This document shows, in pieces, positions 43,398 through 51,833 of a DNA stretch of 64,000 nucleotides. A model generated the notes under the pieces. The model was not told the DNA's origin and ran no database searches. It worked only from the letters and a program-made list of their open reading frames with translations. Made by a program: the position numbers and the translations under genes. Origin of the DNA: Rufibacter psychrotolerans (GTDB lineage Bacteria > Bacteroidota > Bacteroidia > Cytophagales > Hymenobacteraceae); contig NZ_JAFFJV010000002.1 of NCBI RefSeq assembly GCF_016924645.1, positions 1 to 64,000 on the forward strand, written 5' to 3'. Every line of letters starts with the position of its first letter. The stretch's first letter is position 1.

Positions 43398-44897
43398 CTA
43401 TTTGGCAATCTTAAGGCTACGCACCTCTTTACCAGTCACTACTGACACAATGTACACCCCATTGATAAGGTGGAAAGGACGAAGTTGGAGCAGGTTCTCG
43501 CCTTTGGCTAATTTCACCTCTTGCTGGAACAATACACGTCCCGTCATGTCTCTTACCAGCACAAGCGCATTATTGCTAGCAACCTCTGATGGTACAGAAA
43601 GCTGCATACGGTTATTTTCAGGCAGGTAAACCGAGAAGGAGCTCTTCTCAGTCTCTTTGGAAGCGCTAGTCAAACTGAACGGGGTTGGGGCAAGGGCAAT
43701 TCCCCGGAAGTTAACTGTACTTCCATCTGTAGCCTCGTTGAATTTATATTGAAGAGACGCATACAATATTGTCTTCACCAGCCTTGAGGTATTAAAGTCA
43801 ACAGGATCATCTCCTTCATTATGCACGGTATAAGCATCATTCGCCATCATGGAGTAGATAGGGTCATTGATTCTGACAATCGTCGGCTTTCCGGCAGCAG
43901 GGGCAGTATTTACGAAGATCTGCGCGTCTTGACCAGACAATCTGGCAGTTATGCCTTTTCCATCCTTTAGCTTTGCGTGAGAAAATGAACCTAAATCCTG
44001 CCAAGCGAAAACACCATCCACACCTTCATAGCTATACTTACGAATGACACTATTCGTGTTGGCTGCGGGGATCTCAATCACGTACAGCAAGTCAGGAGCC
44101 TTGTCACCATCACGGTCTAACAGAACGAACTGGTTAGGCATGGTTAGGTTAGGCAAGGGCAGGGCATTAAATGCGGCTACCGGGTTCATGTCCTCTGTGG
44201 GAGTGGGCAGTTCTGTGCCCAAGGTTCCAATTACCCCGGCCAGGTTGCTGGAAGCTCCGGAAGTATGCTCAGCAAAGTACAACTTGTCGTTGAAGATGCT
44301 TAAGGCGAAGCCAGAATTTGTTCCTCCTACCAAAGGAGGGGTGGCCAAGTTAGCGTCTGCCACGCCTGCATTAAAGCCGAACGGAACATATCTCACCTGA
44401 CCTGCACCACCTGTAGTATAGAAGCCGGTACCATCTTTAGTGACTACGTTCCGCCCTGTGTTCCCGATACTTACGGTAGGAATAGACGTAGAGGTATTCA
44501 CCTCACCATTGCCAGAAATTCGGGCGATTACTTTTGGATAGCTGGCATAAGCAGTGCCATTACGCGGCCCATCCAACCCAATAACTGTCAGGTAACGGCC
44601 ATCCGCAGATAAGCTGATCAGGTCTCCTCTCAACTGCCCCATCAATCCTCCCATGAACCGGCGATTATCTCCATTGGGGACAGTAGGAAGGGGAATTGAT
44701 CTTACTAACTCCCCTGAAGGGGTGAATTCATCAATAAAGGCGGGCAACAGACCGGCTTTGTTGGTGGATTCATCTCCAAAACGGTATATCACCAAGTTGC
44801 CAGGAGTAAAAGCCACGGTACCATTGGAGACCGAAGGCTGTGCCGCAGCAAACAGACTACTTAAACAGAGAGAGAGGAAGAGTAACTTTTTTTTCAT
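43398..44897 (-). CDS. Propeller-like secreted protein with T9SS C-terminal sorting domain
   Basis: This 499-residue protein has a Sec signal (LLFLSLCLSSLFAAAQ). A repeat-rich body follows (NLVIYRFGDESTN; ISLSADGRYLTVIGLDGPRN; VLLDRDGDKAPDLLYVIEI), similar to a beta-propeller. The C-terminus is a type IX secretion sorting tail: PSEVASNNALVLVRDMTGRVL, LRPFHLINGVYIVSVVTG and a final LKIAK. It should be secreted or attached to the cell surface. It stands alone between a strong terminator and a 404-base AT-rich gap that includes AAGCGCTT (44934-44941), a LacI-type-looking core 37 bases before the start. The body family may be DUF4623-like, but I am not certain. The role is unknown. Confidence 0.82.
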   Translation of the reverse strand: MKKKLLFLSLCLSSLFAAAQPSVSNGTVAFTPGNLVIYRFGDESTNKAGLLPAFIDEFTPSGELVRSIPLPTVPNGDNRRFMGGLMGQLRGDLISLSADGRYLTVIGLDGPRNGTAYASYPKVIARISGNGEVNTSTSIPTVSIGNTGRNVVTKDGTGFYTTGGAGQVRYVPFGFNAGVADANLATPPLVGGTNSGFALSIFNDKLYFAEHTSGASSNLAGVIGTLGTELPTPTEDMNPVAAFNALPLPNLTMPNQFVLLDRDGDKAPDLLYVIEIPAANTNSVIRKYSYEGVDGVFAWQDLGSFSHAKLKDGKGITARLSGQDAQIFVNTAPAAGKPTIVRINDPIYSMMANDAYTVHNEGDDPVDFNTSRLVKTILYASLQYKFNEATDGSTVNFRGIALAPTPFSLTSASKETEKSSFSVYLPENNRMQLSVPSEVASNNALVLVRDMTGRVLFQQEVKLAKGENLLQLRPFHLINGVYIVSVVTGKEVRSLKIAK

Positions 44898-45301
44898 AAT
44901 GTTTGACCAGTATAGTTTGGAAAGTGTATAAACAAGCGCTTATTACTAATACAAATACCTTTATTGCCTAAATATATTAATTTATTTAATAAACGGTAGC
45001 GTATATCATAAAATCTATAAATTTTATTTTTTTCGCCTTCCTGTTACAGCGAATGCATTAACCATCAGGCGCAGCAAAAGGGGGCTTCTCACACCTTCCC
45101 TTTTCTTCTCCAGCACCTTAGCACGCTATACCGAGAAAAGTACCGCCAATTACATAGCAAAACCAGAACAAGGAGATTCAATGATACAGCAAGTGCGCTC
45201 CGAATAGAATCCTCGTCGGCAGAACCAAATCAGTGCCCCCTAATGCGAGAAAGCCCCTGGTGAACCAGGGGCTTTCTCGCTTATCTGTCAGAGTTCCATG
45301 C
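44898..45301. other. Gap upstream of the T9SS protein
   Basis: A 404-base non-coding gap, AT-rich for the first 130 bases by the gene start. AACAAGCGCTTATT (44931-44944) is a near-palindrome with a CG centre and could be an operator. The 16-bp hairpin at 45245-45280 is listed separately. No gene is visible. Confidence 0.5.
45245..45280 (-). terminator. Strong hairpin after the amidohydrolase gene
   Basis: GCGAGAAAGCCCCTGG and its exact complement form a perfect 16-bp stem with a TGAA loop, 21 bases past the stop of the M20 gene. There is no long T-run beyond the stem on the minus strand, so termination is likely but not typical. Confidence 0.75.
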
Positions 45302-46516
45302 TTATCCGTTTCCCAAAAGCTTGTACGCTGCATATGCCATCAACCCAGTACTCACCTTTAGGGCATCTTCATCCAGATCAAAAGTGGGCGTATGCAGGGA
45401 GGAAGTGATCCCCCTCTGTTGGTTTCCCACCCCTAAAAGGTAAAAGCAGGCATCGGAAGCATGGGAGAAGTAGGCAAAATCTTCTGCCGCCATCCAAATA
45501 TCCGTTTCTACTACTCTCTCTTCTCCTAGATATTCTTCAGCTATATCCCGAAATGACGCCGTAAGTTTTTCCTCATTGACCAAAAATGGGTAGCCATCCA
45601 CCACTTTGGATTCGCAGGTAGCCCCCAGGCTTTCCGCTATCCCTTCAGCCATCTTCTTCAGCCGCTCCAGAGCTTCTCTACGCCACCCCTCATCCATTGT
45701 CCGGAAAGTACCTTCCATGTGCACCTCGTCTGGAGTGATGTTAGGGGCTCCATTTGCAATTATTTTCCCAATAGTAAGCACCGTTGGGAATTTTGGGTTA
45801 GCCACCCTACTTACAATTTGCTGTAAAGCCAGAACAATATGCGATGCGATCACCACCGGATCCGTATTTTGGTGTGGCTGTGCCCCATGGCCTCCTTTTC
45901 CCTTAATGGTCAGGTAAAGTTCATCATTGGAGGCCATGAACATTCCAGGGCGCACGCCTACATACCCCGCCGGGAGGGATGGCATTACATGCTGACCTAA
46001 AACCACCTGCGGCCTAGGACTGTCAAGGGCCCCTTCCTTTATCATTTGGTGCGCTCCCCCAGGAAGCTTTTCTTCTGCTGGCTGAAAAATTAACTTAACG
46101 GTGCCCCCAAACTCTTGCCTAAGCTCCAGCAGAATCTTTGCTACCCCTAGAAGGGAAGCAGTGTGGGCATCATGCCCGCAGGCATGCATCACCCCTTCAA
46201 CCTTTGATTTATAGAGGTGGTTGTTGGCCTCCTGGATAGGAAGGGCATCCATATCTGCCCGAAGAGCTATGACCCGGCTGGAGGGTCTTTCTCCTTTGAG
46301 AATAGCCACTACACCTGTATTGGCCATGGCAACCCATTCCACTCCTAATGCACTCAAAGCATCTTTGATGTACCTAGCGGTATTGTATTCTTGAAAGGAA
46401 AGCTCAGGATGAGCATGCAGAAAACGGCGATGGCCTACTACCTCTAGATAGATACTTTCGGCCAACTCCTTAATTTTATCTTTCAAACCAATCTTATTAA
46501 CACTTATTAAAAACAA
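45302..46516 (-). CDS. M20 family amidohydrolase/metallopeptidase
   Basis: This cytoplasmic zinc-dependent amidohydrolase has 404 residues, of the hippurate hydrolase/N-acyl amino acid amidohydrolase type. Metal and catalytic motifs are in order: HRRFLHAHPELSFQE, MHACGHDAHTAS, FQPAEEKLPGGA with the catalytic Glu, and EDFAYFSH near the C-terminus. A dimerisation lid lies between them (KGKGGHGAQPHQNTDP). No signal peptide is present. It has its own terminator hairpin and is divergent from arsC. Deacylation of N-acetylated amino acids or peptides is the family role; a link to the GlcNAc locus is possible but not shown. Confidence 0.93.
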   Translation of the reverse strand: MFLISVNKIGLKDKIKELAESIYLEVVGHRRFLHAHPELSFQEYNTARYIKDALSALGVEWVAMANTGVVAILKGERPSSRVIALRADMDALPIQEANNHLYKSKVEGVMHACGHDAHTASLLGVAKILLELRQEFGGTVKLIFQPAEEKLPGGAHQMIKEGALDSPRPQVVLGQHVMPSLPAGYVGVRPGMFMASNDELYLTIKGKGGHGAQPHQNTDPVVIASHIVLALQQIVSRVANPKFPTVLTIGKIIANGAPNITPDEVHMEGTFRTMDEGWRREALERLKKMAEGIAESLGATCESKVVDGYPFLVNEEKLTASFRDIAEEYLGEERVVETDIWMAAEDFAYFSHASDACFYLLGVGNQQRGITSSLHTPTFDLDEDALKVSTGLMAYAAYKLLGNG

Positions 46517-46905
46517 ATCATCAAAGAGGCAAACTAAGTAAATTTATTTACATAGCAAGCAGTTAAAAAGAAAGGCATTTAATTATAGAATTCTCAGAAC
46601 ACATGCTTCTTCCCCGTAAACAGCAGAGAGCTATCTTTGCTCCATCCTTATCTCATTCTGAGCCTGGTTCTAATAAGCCCTAGCCAAACGCCTTTTCCTA
46701 GGGCACCAAGGGAAATAAAATCAACTATCAATGCAGGTTTAACAGATTTCAGATCAAGGTCCTCCATTGAAGATGCTCTTAGCAAGAACATAACCGCAAG
46801 CTGACAGGAAAAAACTTTTATTTCATTCAACCATCAATACATAAGTTGTTACGTTACCTTCATTCCACTTAATCTTACGCTTTCTACTCCAACCGCCCCT
46901 ACCCC
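46517..46905. other. Divergent gap between amidohydrolase and arsC
   Basis: A 389-base gap that must hold both promoters. GTAAAT and ATTTAC (46538-46551) form a small inverted repeat 22 bases from the amidohydrolase start. I see no clear ArsR site and no gene; a 60-residue minus-strand frame at 46648-46830 is not convincing. Confidence 0.5.
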
Positions 46906-47325
46906 ATGAAAAACATACTCGTTCTCTGCACCGGAAACTCTTGCCGCAGCCAACTGGCCGAGGGTTACTTACGCCACTTCGCCAATGGAAAAGCCAACGT
47001 CTACAGCGCTGGCATTGAAACCCACGGGGTGAACCCCAGGGCCGTAGCAACCATGGCGGCAGACGGGATTGACATTTCCGGCCATACCTCTAACCACGTG
47101 GAGGAGTACCGTGGCATTGCGTTTGATTACGTGATTACTGTGTGTGACCATGCCCAGGAGAACTGCCCCTTCTTCCCAACCAACGCGGCGCGCATCCACC
47201 ACAACTTCCCGGACCCGGCCAAAGCTGTTGGCACGGAGGAAGAAATCACGGCCGCTTTTCAGCAGGTGCGGGACCAGATCAGGCAGTTCAGCCAGCGGTT
47301 CGTGGCCGAGCACCTGGGAAAGTAG
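46906..47325 (+). CDS. arsC: Arsenate reductase, low-molecular-weight phosphatase type
   Basis: This arsenate reductase of the thioredoxin-coupled LMW-PTP class has 139 residues and reduces arsenate to arsenite in the cytoplasm. The P-loop CTGNSCR starts at Cys8. The two further redox cysteines are Cys80 and Cys87 in TVCDHAQENCPFFP, with the seven-residue spacing known from the Staphylococcus enzyme. It is the first gene of a two-gene operon with an ACR3 pump 144 bases downstream, separated by palindrome copy 13. No arsR regulator is present on either side. Confidence 0.96.
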   Translation: MKNILVLCTGNSCRSQLAEGYLRHFANGKANVYSAGIETHGVNPRAVATMAADGIDISGHTSNHVEEYRGIAFDYVITVCDHAQENCPFFPTNAARIHHNFPDPAKAVGTEEEITAAFQQVRDQIRQFSQRFVAEHLGK

Positions 47326-47369
47326 AGGCCTGGGTTGCTTTGCCTCCGGAAGTTTCAAATTCCCCTTTG

Positions 47370-47412
47370 TTCTGTTTCTGGCCTGTTTTACTTGAAACAG
47401 GCCAGAAACAGG
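47370..47412. repeat. Intergenic palindrome, copy 13
   Basis: CTGTTTCTGGCCTGTTT and its exact complement form 17-bp perfect arms with a short loop, the longest stem in the family. It starts 44 bases after the arsC stop, here on the plus strand. Confidence 0.88.
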
Positions 47413-47469
47413 TTTTCGCTCAACAAACGGCCGGGGTAAGTTCCTGGGCCGTTAAACCTTAGTACCCAA

Positions 47470-48564
47470 ATGAGTCAATGTACTATAGAAAAACGAAAGA
47501 GGCTGTCCACGCTGGACCGGTTTCTTACCGTGTGGATTTTCGTGGCCATGGGAGCGGGAGTGCTGCTGGGCTATCTTTTTCCCGGTACCGAGGCCTTCAT
47601 CAATTCCTTTCAAAGCGGCACCGTGAACGTGCCCATTGCCCTTGGGTTAATTTTGATGATGTACCCGCCCCTGGCGAAAGTAAAATACGAGCAGCTTGGT
47701 CGGGTTTTCGGGAACGTGAAGGTGATTACCCTTTCCCTGGTGCTCAACTGGATCATTGGCCCCGTCCTTATGTTTTTGCTGGCCATTATCTTTCTGCGGG
47801 AGTACCCCGAGTACATGGTGGGCATTATCCTGATTGGGCTGGCCCGCTGCATTGCCATGGTGCTGGTCTGGAACGAACTGGCCGAAGGAGACCGCGAGTA
47901 CGCCGCCGGGCTGGTTGCGTTCAACAGCATCTTCCAGGTGCTGTTCTACAGCGTGTTTGCGTTTATTTTCATCACGGTGCTGCCCCCGTGGTTTGGGCTG
48001 GAGGGCAAGGTGGTCAACATCAGCATGGGCACCATTGCCCAGAGCGTGCTCATTTACCTGGGCGTGCCGTTCCTGCTGGGCTTTATGTCAAGGTTCATCC
48101 TGCGCAGAATAAAAGGCGATGTCTGGTACACGCAAACGTTTCTCCCGGCCATTAGCCCCATCACGCTCATCTCGTTACTGTTCACCATCATGGTGATGTT
48201 CAGTCTGAAAGGAAACCTGATGGTGCAGATTCCGCTGGATGTACTACGCATTGCTGTGCCGCTGGTCATTTACTTTGTGGTGATGTTTGTGGCCAGTATT
48301 TACCTGGGCAAGGCCTTAGGCGCCAATTACGCGCAGAATGCCTCGGTGGCGTTTACGGCTACGGGCAACAATTTTGAACTGGCCATTGCGGTAGCCATTG
48401 GGGTGTTTGGGCTTAACTCAGGGCAGGCGTTTGCCGGCGTGGTAGGCCCGCTCATAGAAGTTCCGGCCTTGATTGCCTTGGTAAACCTGGCGTATTGGTT
48501 CCGGAGAAAATACTACGGCCCTGCCCCTGTGCCAACAGCGGCACCAGAAGTTGAAAGACCCTAG
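47470..48564 (+). CDS. arsB: ACR3 family arsenite efflux transporter
   Basis: This inner membrane arsenite exporter of the ACR3 family has 364 residues and about 10 helices. Hallmarks are the conserved Cys127 in [16 protein letters not shown] and the Glu near residue 303 in [17 protein letters not shown]. Opening helix [19 protein letters not shown] is also typical. Together with arsC it gives arsenate/arsenite resistance. A hairpin terminator lies about 95 bases downstream. Confidence 0.96.
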   Translation: MSQCTIEKRKRLSTLDRFLTVWIFVAMGAGVLLGYLFPGTEAFINSFQSGTVNVPIALGLILMMYPPLAKVKYEQLGRVFGNVKVITLSLVLNWIIGPVLMFLLAIIFLREYPEYMVGIILIGLARCIAMVLVWNELAEGDREYAAGLVAFNSIFQVLFYSVFAFIFITVLPPWFGLEGKVVNISMGTIAQSVLIYLGVPFLLGFMSRFILRRIKGDVWYTQTFLPAISPITLISLLFTIMVMFSLKGNLMVQIPLDVLRIAVPLVIYFVVMFVASIYLGKALGANYAQNASVAFTATGNNFELAIAVAIGVFGLNSGQAFAGVVGPLIEVPALIALVNLAYWFRRKYYGPAPVPTAAPEVERP

Positions 48565-48950
48565 CCTGGCGCTCTTACCAAAGGGGCACCAGTGGCCGGT
48601 CTCCAGAGCCATTCTTCCAACCGGTGCCGGCCTAACCCGCTTTCCTTACCTGCCCTTGAAAAGCCTGTCGAATTGGATAGGCTTTTCTATTTAACTTTCC
48701 TCCTCATCCTACCCACAACCTTCCTGTCTCTTTTCGGCTATAAGGTCTGTTGCGCTCCTCCCGCCTTGGCGTATTTGGGACCCGAAGGAACCGGCTGGCA
48801 GCTTTGGCGTAAACCCACGCATAAGGTTTGGGGCAGGCGTACTGCCGCAGCCTCGGAGCGCGCAACCCACCTTTAAAGCTAAGTGTAGTCCTCCCCTTCC
48901 GGCTTTCGGCGGCAGCCAGGGTCAGGGAGCGTCGTTCAACCGCAACCCCC
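48565..48950. other. Gap between arsB and the glycosidase-like gene
   Basis: A 386-base gap with the terminator at 48658-48694, then about 240 GC-rich bases up to the next ATG. The GC-rich part has open frames on both strands (for example minus 48704-48952) without family resemblance. It may be a repeat-derived or decayed sequence; I cannot identify it. Confidence 0.5.
48658..48694 (+). terminator. Rho-independent terminator-like hairpin after arsB
   Basis: GAAAAGCCTGTC and GATAGGCTTTTC form a 12-bp stem (one G-U pair) with a 6-base loop, followed by TATTTAACTTT. It probably ends the ars transcript. Confidence 0.8.
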
Positions 48951-51212
48951 ATGTCTGTGACACATAATGCCCCCCTCTACCAATCCGGCCAGTACGCCCT
49001 CTACCCAGACCGGGTAGTGCAGGGCCCGTTTGAGGCGAAAGCCTTGTCTGCCATAGAAATAACCTCTAACTACCAGAGCATGGTCCGCGATTTTCCGGGC
49101 CTGGCGCAAGACAGTGCCCCCCTGGATCTGGCGCTAGCCCCACCTCAGGCCGAAGCTGACGGCGCCTCTACCTGGCAACTGAGCAAGGATACCGCCGCTT
49201 TCCCGCAGTACCGCTCAGAGTATCCCCTGGTGGAGGCCCTGTATACCCTTTCACTTGAGGAAATGAGAAATGCGGTGGAGCCGGACGGCACTTTTAGAAC
49301 CGGAAAAGAGTGGGCCGGCGTCTGGACCCGCGACATCAGCTACAGCATCCTCCTGTCAATGGCGGCGTTGCAGCCCCAGGTCTCCCGCAACAGCCTCCTG
49401 CGCAAGGTGAAGAACGGCCGCATTGTGCAGGACACCGGCACGGGCGGGGCCTACCCGGTTTCCTCAGACCGCACCGTGTGGGCCGTGGCCGCCTGGGAGC
49501 TGTACAAGGTGACCGGCGACCAGGCGTGGCTCAAGGAAGCTTACCAGATCATCAGAAACACCCTGGAAGACGACCTGCAGAACGTGTACGACCCCAACAC
49601 CGGCCTTTTCCGGGGCGAGTCTTCCTTCCTGGATTGGCGGGAACAGACCTATCCCGCCTGGATGCAACCCGCCGACATCTACGCCTCGGAAAGCCTGGGC
49701 ACCAACGCGGTGTTTTACCGGGCCTGCCAGGTCCTGGCAGAGATGGCTACGCTGCTGCACCACGAGCAAACCGCCGCCAAATACACGGCCATTGCCGAAC
49801 AGGTAAAGCAGGGCATCAACCACCACCTGTGGCAGGAAGACAAAGGCTACTACGGCCAATACCTGTACGGCCGCCACCACCTGAGCCTTTCGCCCAAGGC
49901 CGAGGCGCTGGGCGAGGCCCTGTGCGTGCTGTTCGGCGTAGCCGATCTGGAACAACAAAAGCAGGTTGTGGCCAACACGCCCGTGACCCCGTTCGGCATT
50001 CCTTGTATCTATCCGCAGATTCCCGCCATTCCGCCCTACCACAACAACGGCATCTGGCCCTTTGTGCAGGCCTACTGGTCGCTGGCAGCCGCCAAGGCCC
50101 GGAACGAGGTCGCCCTGGTGGAGAGCATGAGCGCCATTTACCGGCCCGCGGCCTTGTTTTTAACCAACAAGGAAAACATGGTGGCCACCAGCGGCGATCC
50201 TGCCGGCACCCAGATCAACTCCAGCAACATGCTCTGGAGCCTGTCCGGGACCCTGGCCATGACCTACAAGGTGATTTTCGGGATGGACTTTCAACCCACA
50301 GGTTTGGTGTTTACACCCGTAGTGCCGCAGGCCTTCGGCGGCAAGCACCACCTCACCAACTTCCGGTACCGCAACGCGGTGCTGGACATTGAACTGGAAG
50401 GCTACGGCGACCAGATCCAATCCATCACGCTAGACAACCAGCCCTTGCCCAGCGCCGAGATACCAGCTACCCTTGCCGGGCACCATACCGTGAAAATCAG
50501 GTTGGCCAATACCTCCTTGGCAGAAAGCAAGGTGCACCGGGTACCGGTGGCGTTCGCCCCGGCGGCCCCCACGGTCACCTACGCCAACGGGGTTCTGACC
50601 TGGGAACCGGTGGAAGGCGCCCGGCAGTACTGGGTGCTGAAAAACGGCCAGAAATTGGAAAACACCCCCAAAACAGAACTCAGGGTGCAGGCCCCTGGCT
50701 TTGCCGAGTACCAGGTGATTGCCGTGGACGCAAACGGATGGGAGTCCTTCGCCTCAGAACCCTTTGAAGTGGCGCCCGCTCCCTGGCAGCAAGTAGTTTC
50801 GGTCAGGCACTCCGCAGCCGGGGCCAGCCTCCCTGCCGAAGAGAATCCTGCGCACGGGTTTGTGGAGATCAGCAAGAGCGCGAACCCTGTGCTCACGTTC
50901 AAGGTAGCCGTGCCTGAGTCTGGCGTGTACGCCATAGACTTCAGGTATGCCAACGGCGAAGGGCCCATCAACACCGGGAACAAGTGCGCCCTCCGTACCC
51001 TCAGGCTAGGCAGTCGTTTCCTGGGCGCCATTGTGTTTCCGCAGCGCGGGGCAAACGAGTGGTCTGACTGGGGGTTCACCAACGCGGTGCCGGTACAGTT
51101 GGAGCAAGGCCAGCATGAACTGACGCTGGCCCTGGAACCGGCCAACGAAAACATGAACGGCGAGGTAAACCGCGCCCTGCTGGACTACCTGCGCCTGATC
51201 AGGATTGCGTAA
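48951..51212 (+). CDS. Six-hairpin glycosidase-like protein with C-terminal beta domains
   Basis: This 753-residue protein has a (alpha/alpha)6-barrel similar to glycogen-debranching/GH63-like (MGH1-type) enzymes. WAGVWTRDISYSILLSM carries the likely general acid Asp. Further barrel stretches are RTVWAVAAWELYKVTGD, SSFLDWREQTYPAWM, YHNNGIWPFVQAYW and QINSSNMLWSLSGTLAM. The C-terminal part has an FN3-like segment (VTYANGVLTWEPVEGARQYWVL) and a CBM-like beta sandwich (VYAIDFRYANGEGPIN). The sequence starts abruptly at SVTHNAPLYQSGQYALYPD, and no signal peptide is encoded just upstream in frame, which is odd for such a layout. The exact GH family and substrate are not recognised. Confidence 0.78.
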   Translation: MSVTHNAPLYQSGQYALYPDRVVQGPFEAKALSAIEITSNYQSMVRDFPGLAQDSAPLDLALAPPQAEADGASTWQLSKDTAAFPQYRSEYPLVEALYTLSLEEMRNAVEPDGTFRTGKEWAGVWTRDISYSILLSMAALQPQVSRNSLLRKVKNGRIVQDTGTGGAYPVSSDRTVWAVAAWELYKVTGDQAWLKEAYQIIRNTLEDDLQNVYDPNTGLFRGESSFLDWREQTYPAWMQPADIYASESLGTNAVFYRACQVLAEMATLLHHEQTAAKYTAIAEQVKQGINHHLWQEDKGYYGQYLYGRHHLSLSPKAEALGEALCVLFGVADLEQQKQVVANTPVTPFGIPCIYPQIPAIPPYHNNGIWPFVQAYWSLAAAKARNEVALVESMSAIYRPAALFLTNKENMVATSGDPAGTQINSSNMLWSLSGTLAMTYKVIFGMDFQPTGLVFTPVVPQAFGGKHHLTNFRYRNAVLDIELEGYGDQIQSITLDNQPLPSAEIPATLAGHHTVKIRLANTSLAESKVHRVPVAFAPAAPTVTYANGVLTWEPVEGARQYWVLKNGQKLENTPKTELRVQAPGFAEYQVIAVDANGWESFASEPFEVAPAPWQQVVSVRHSAAGASLPAEENPAHGFVEISKSANPVLTFKVAVPESGVYAIDFRYANGEGPINTGNKCALRTLRLGSRFLGAIVFPQRGANEWSDWGFTNAVPVQLEQGQHELTLALEPANENMNGEVNRALLDYLRLIRIA

Positions 51213-51322
51213 CTGCTCAATACTACCGAAGTTTGATCGCTACACAGGCTCTTGCCGGATGTTCTCTAAGGGTGGCGCTGCGGCCTGGGGGCATCTCACC
51301 ACTTACTCAACACAGAGCAACC

Positions 51323-51364
51323 CGCGGTTTTAGGGCCGTTTTGCCTGAGAAGGGCCAGAAACCC
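51323..51364. repeat. Intergenic palindrome, copy 14 (degenerate)
   Basis: GGTTTTAGGGCC on the left and GGGCCAGAAACC on the right keep the pattern but pair imperfectly. It starts 110 bases after the glycosidase-like stop. Confidence 0.6.
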
Positions 51365-51611
51365 CTGTACCCTTTCACGGTTGCCTTGATCTTTGCGGCA
51401 AGCTTCTGCCGCTTTTTCCCGGCGCTTACTCCACTTCTCCGGGCCTTGGCACCACTTGGCCATACAAGCCCTGAAATGGCCCCGTAGAACCTTCTCGCAT
51501 TCTATAAGCGGGGTTCACTCTATGAGGTGCTCCTGAGAATCGTCTTCTGATCTTGTGTGCACCTGGCGGATGGCGGTCCTTGCCACGTTTGGTCCAAAGC
51601 TCTGCCTGCCC

Positions 51612-51654
51612 GGGTGTTTTCAACCACTTTTTCCTGAAACAGGCTTAAAACAGG
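51612..51654. repeat. Intergenic palindrome, copy 15 (degenerate)
   Basis: Only the right half (AGGCTTAAAACAGG) is well kept; the left half is GTGTTTTCAACC. It lies 180 bases upstream of the GHL10 start. Confidence 0.55.
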
Positions 51655-51833
51655 TATCCTCTGCTTTTCTACACCTGTCGTGGTAGGCACCTTAGTACCC
51701 GTTAACCTTTCGACTTTCCATTGGACTAGGTAATCAGTTAACTTTATATTTTTACAAAAGCTTGCGATAGTTCATCAAAATATTTAATATTCAAACAGTT
51801 AAAGCTTTCTTGTTCACCTCTAACGTACCCCCT

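Larger units (their letters stand above)
51213..51833. other. Gap upstream of the GHL10 gene
   Basis: A 621-base gap with palindrome copies 14 and 15 and an AT-rich last 120 bases that should hold the promoter of the next gene. No coding sequence is supported; frames at 51233-51487 (plus) and 51426-51623 (minus) show no features. Confidence 0.55.

Noticed and set aside
26630-44995. ATTTAATAAA-type motif before propeller 1 and the T9SS gene
   Set aside because: Short and fully AT except for a following CG; expected often in AT-rich gaps.
46648-46830. 60-residue minus-strand frame between the amidohydrolase and arsC
   Set aside because: No motif, weak composition, and it sits in a divergent promoter region.
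48704-48952. 82-residue minus-strand frame before the glycosidase-like gene
   Set aside because: GC-rich DNA yields long frames on both strands by chance; composition (many Arg, Pro) looks non-coding. It may be a repeat-derived sequence.
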